A stretch of DNA of 64,000 nucleotides. Source: an uncultured Bacteroidia bacterium. GTDB lineage: Bacteria; Bacteroidota; Bacteroidia; J057; CALAJH01. The stretch lies in the NCBI GenBank assembly GCA_937922655.1, contig CALAJH010000011.1, forward strand, positions 62,001-126,000. The letters run 5' to 3'. The notes beneath the pieces are model-generated. The model was not told the DNA's origin, did no database searches, and saw only the letters and a list, made by a program, of their open reading frames with translations. Below are positions 63,644-64,000 of this stretch, piece after piece. Made by a program: the position numbers and the translations under genes. Within the stretch, counting starts at the first letter, position 1. Each line of letters starts with the position of its first letter.

Positions 63644-63741
63644 CAACCGTTTCTATTTGCAAAAAAACATACGTCAAATTTCTGCATTGAAGACGGGGGC
63701 GTTTCCCCTGATTAAAAACGCAATTCCTGCCATTTATTTAT

Positions 63742-64000
63742 ATGAAGAAAATATTACTCTTTTTTTTATTCGTTTTTTTATTGCCGGTTGCGGCGAACGC
63801 GCAAAGCAAGCCCGATTTGCGTACCCCTCACGAAAAAAACGGCGCCAACTACACGGCCACCCACATTGAAGCCATAGCCTATTACGAACTCTTGGCCAAA
63901 TATTTTCCCGAAAAATGTACTCTTTTAAAGTACGAAAACGCGACGGACGTGGGCAAACCCTTGCATCTTTTCGTCGCGGGGGAAACGAACGTTGTCCGTA
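63742..64000 (+). CDS. M14-family metallocarboxypeptidase, N-terminal part only
   Basis: First 86 residues of a protein cut by the window end. A signal peptide is clear (MKKILLFFLFVFLLPVAANAQ). After it, THIEAIAYYELLAKYFPEKCTLLKYENATDVGKPLHLFVAGE matches the start of M14 zinc carboxypeptidases (substrate-side strand with the D-x-G-x-P-L pattern); the metal ligands lie beyond the edge. It would act outside the cytoplasm. Confidence 0.75.
   Translation, partial: MKKILLFFLFVFLLPVAANAQSKPDLRTPHEKNGANYTATHIEAIAYYELLAKYFPEKCTLLKYENATDVGKPLHLFVAGETNVVR

Noticed and set aside
1-64000. CRISPR arrays, tRNA, rRNA, IS elements or prophage
   Set aside because: I looked in the spacers and found no direct-repeat array, no cloverleaf or rRNA-like sequence and no transposase or integrase gene.

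Overview
The window looks like a piece of a chromosome from a gliding-type member of the Bacteroidota. Three things point there. Two large secreted proteins end in the type B sorting domain of the type IX secretion system (T9SS). There is a TonB-dependent receptor with a CarboxypepD-like N-terminus. The promoter -7 box TAnnTTTG, typical of this phylum, occurs in front of many genes. MqnB (futalosine pathway of menaquinone synthesis) and a large subunit of carbamoyl-phosphate synthase without its C-terminal regulatory domain also fit. The exact family cannot be fixed from sequence alone; a Saprospiria- or Cytophagia-like organism is my guess.

Layout. 1-5.8 kb (- strand): dnaE, a NamZ/DUF1343 lipoprotein and a CorA transporter. 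6-8.6 kb: TonB receptor closed by a strong terminator. 8.8-15.8 kb (-): a giant SprB-repeat adhesin followed directly by mqnB and an AI-2E-type permease. 15.8-16.4 kb: AT-rich intergenic island. 16.4-18.7 kb (+): plsY and a long nhaA. 18.8-22.1 kb (-): orphan DNA methyltransferase and aconitase. 22.2-28.7 kb: FMN reductase (+), then (-) aldehyde dehydrogenase/DUF1684, a small lipoprotein, a HyfB-like proton-channel subunit coupled to an AGMO-like hydroxylase, and nfu. 28.7-31.6 kb (+): PMT-like membrane protein, fabD, Fur-family regulator. 31.6-35 kb (-): unknown protein and a 916-residue repeat protein. 35.2-41 kb (+): lysoplasmalogenase-like gene, mfd and a REC-GAF-SpoIIE phosphatase. 41-47.2 kb (-): aroB, acyl-CoA carboxylase beta subunit, a secreted unknown, pheT. 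47.3-50.2 kb (+): carB. 50.3-54.5 kb (-): M1 peptidase and sugar epimerase. 54.6-56.9 kb (+): LRR lipoprotein, ACMSD and an unknown. 56.9-63.5 kb (-): cyclase-family hydrolase, second T9SS adhesin, small TSUP protein, tdk, acyltransferase-like protein and polysaccharide deacetylase. An M14 peptidase starts at the right edge.

Most of this is housekeeping plus cell-surface genes. I see no CRISPR array, prophage, insertion sequence, tRNA or rRNA. Genes are packed tightly, with many ATGA/GTGA/TAATG overlaps that suggest translational coupling.

The most unusual signal is compositional. The tetranucleotide GATC is almost absent: about 8 sites by eye, where about 250 are expected in 64 kb of near-50% GC DNA. 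Other points worth following are very short spacings between promoter box and start codon (leaderless mRNAs?), two adhesin genes each fused into an operon with an unrelated enzyme, mfd directly followed by a SpoIIE-type phosphatase, and a lone HyfB-like subunit paired with a lipid hydroxylase.
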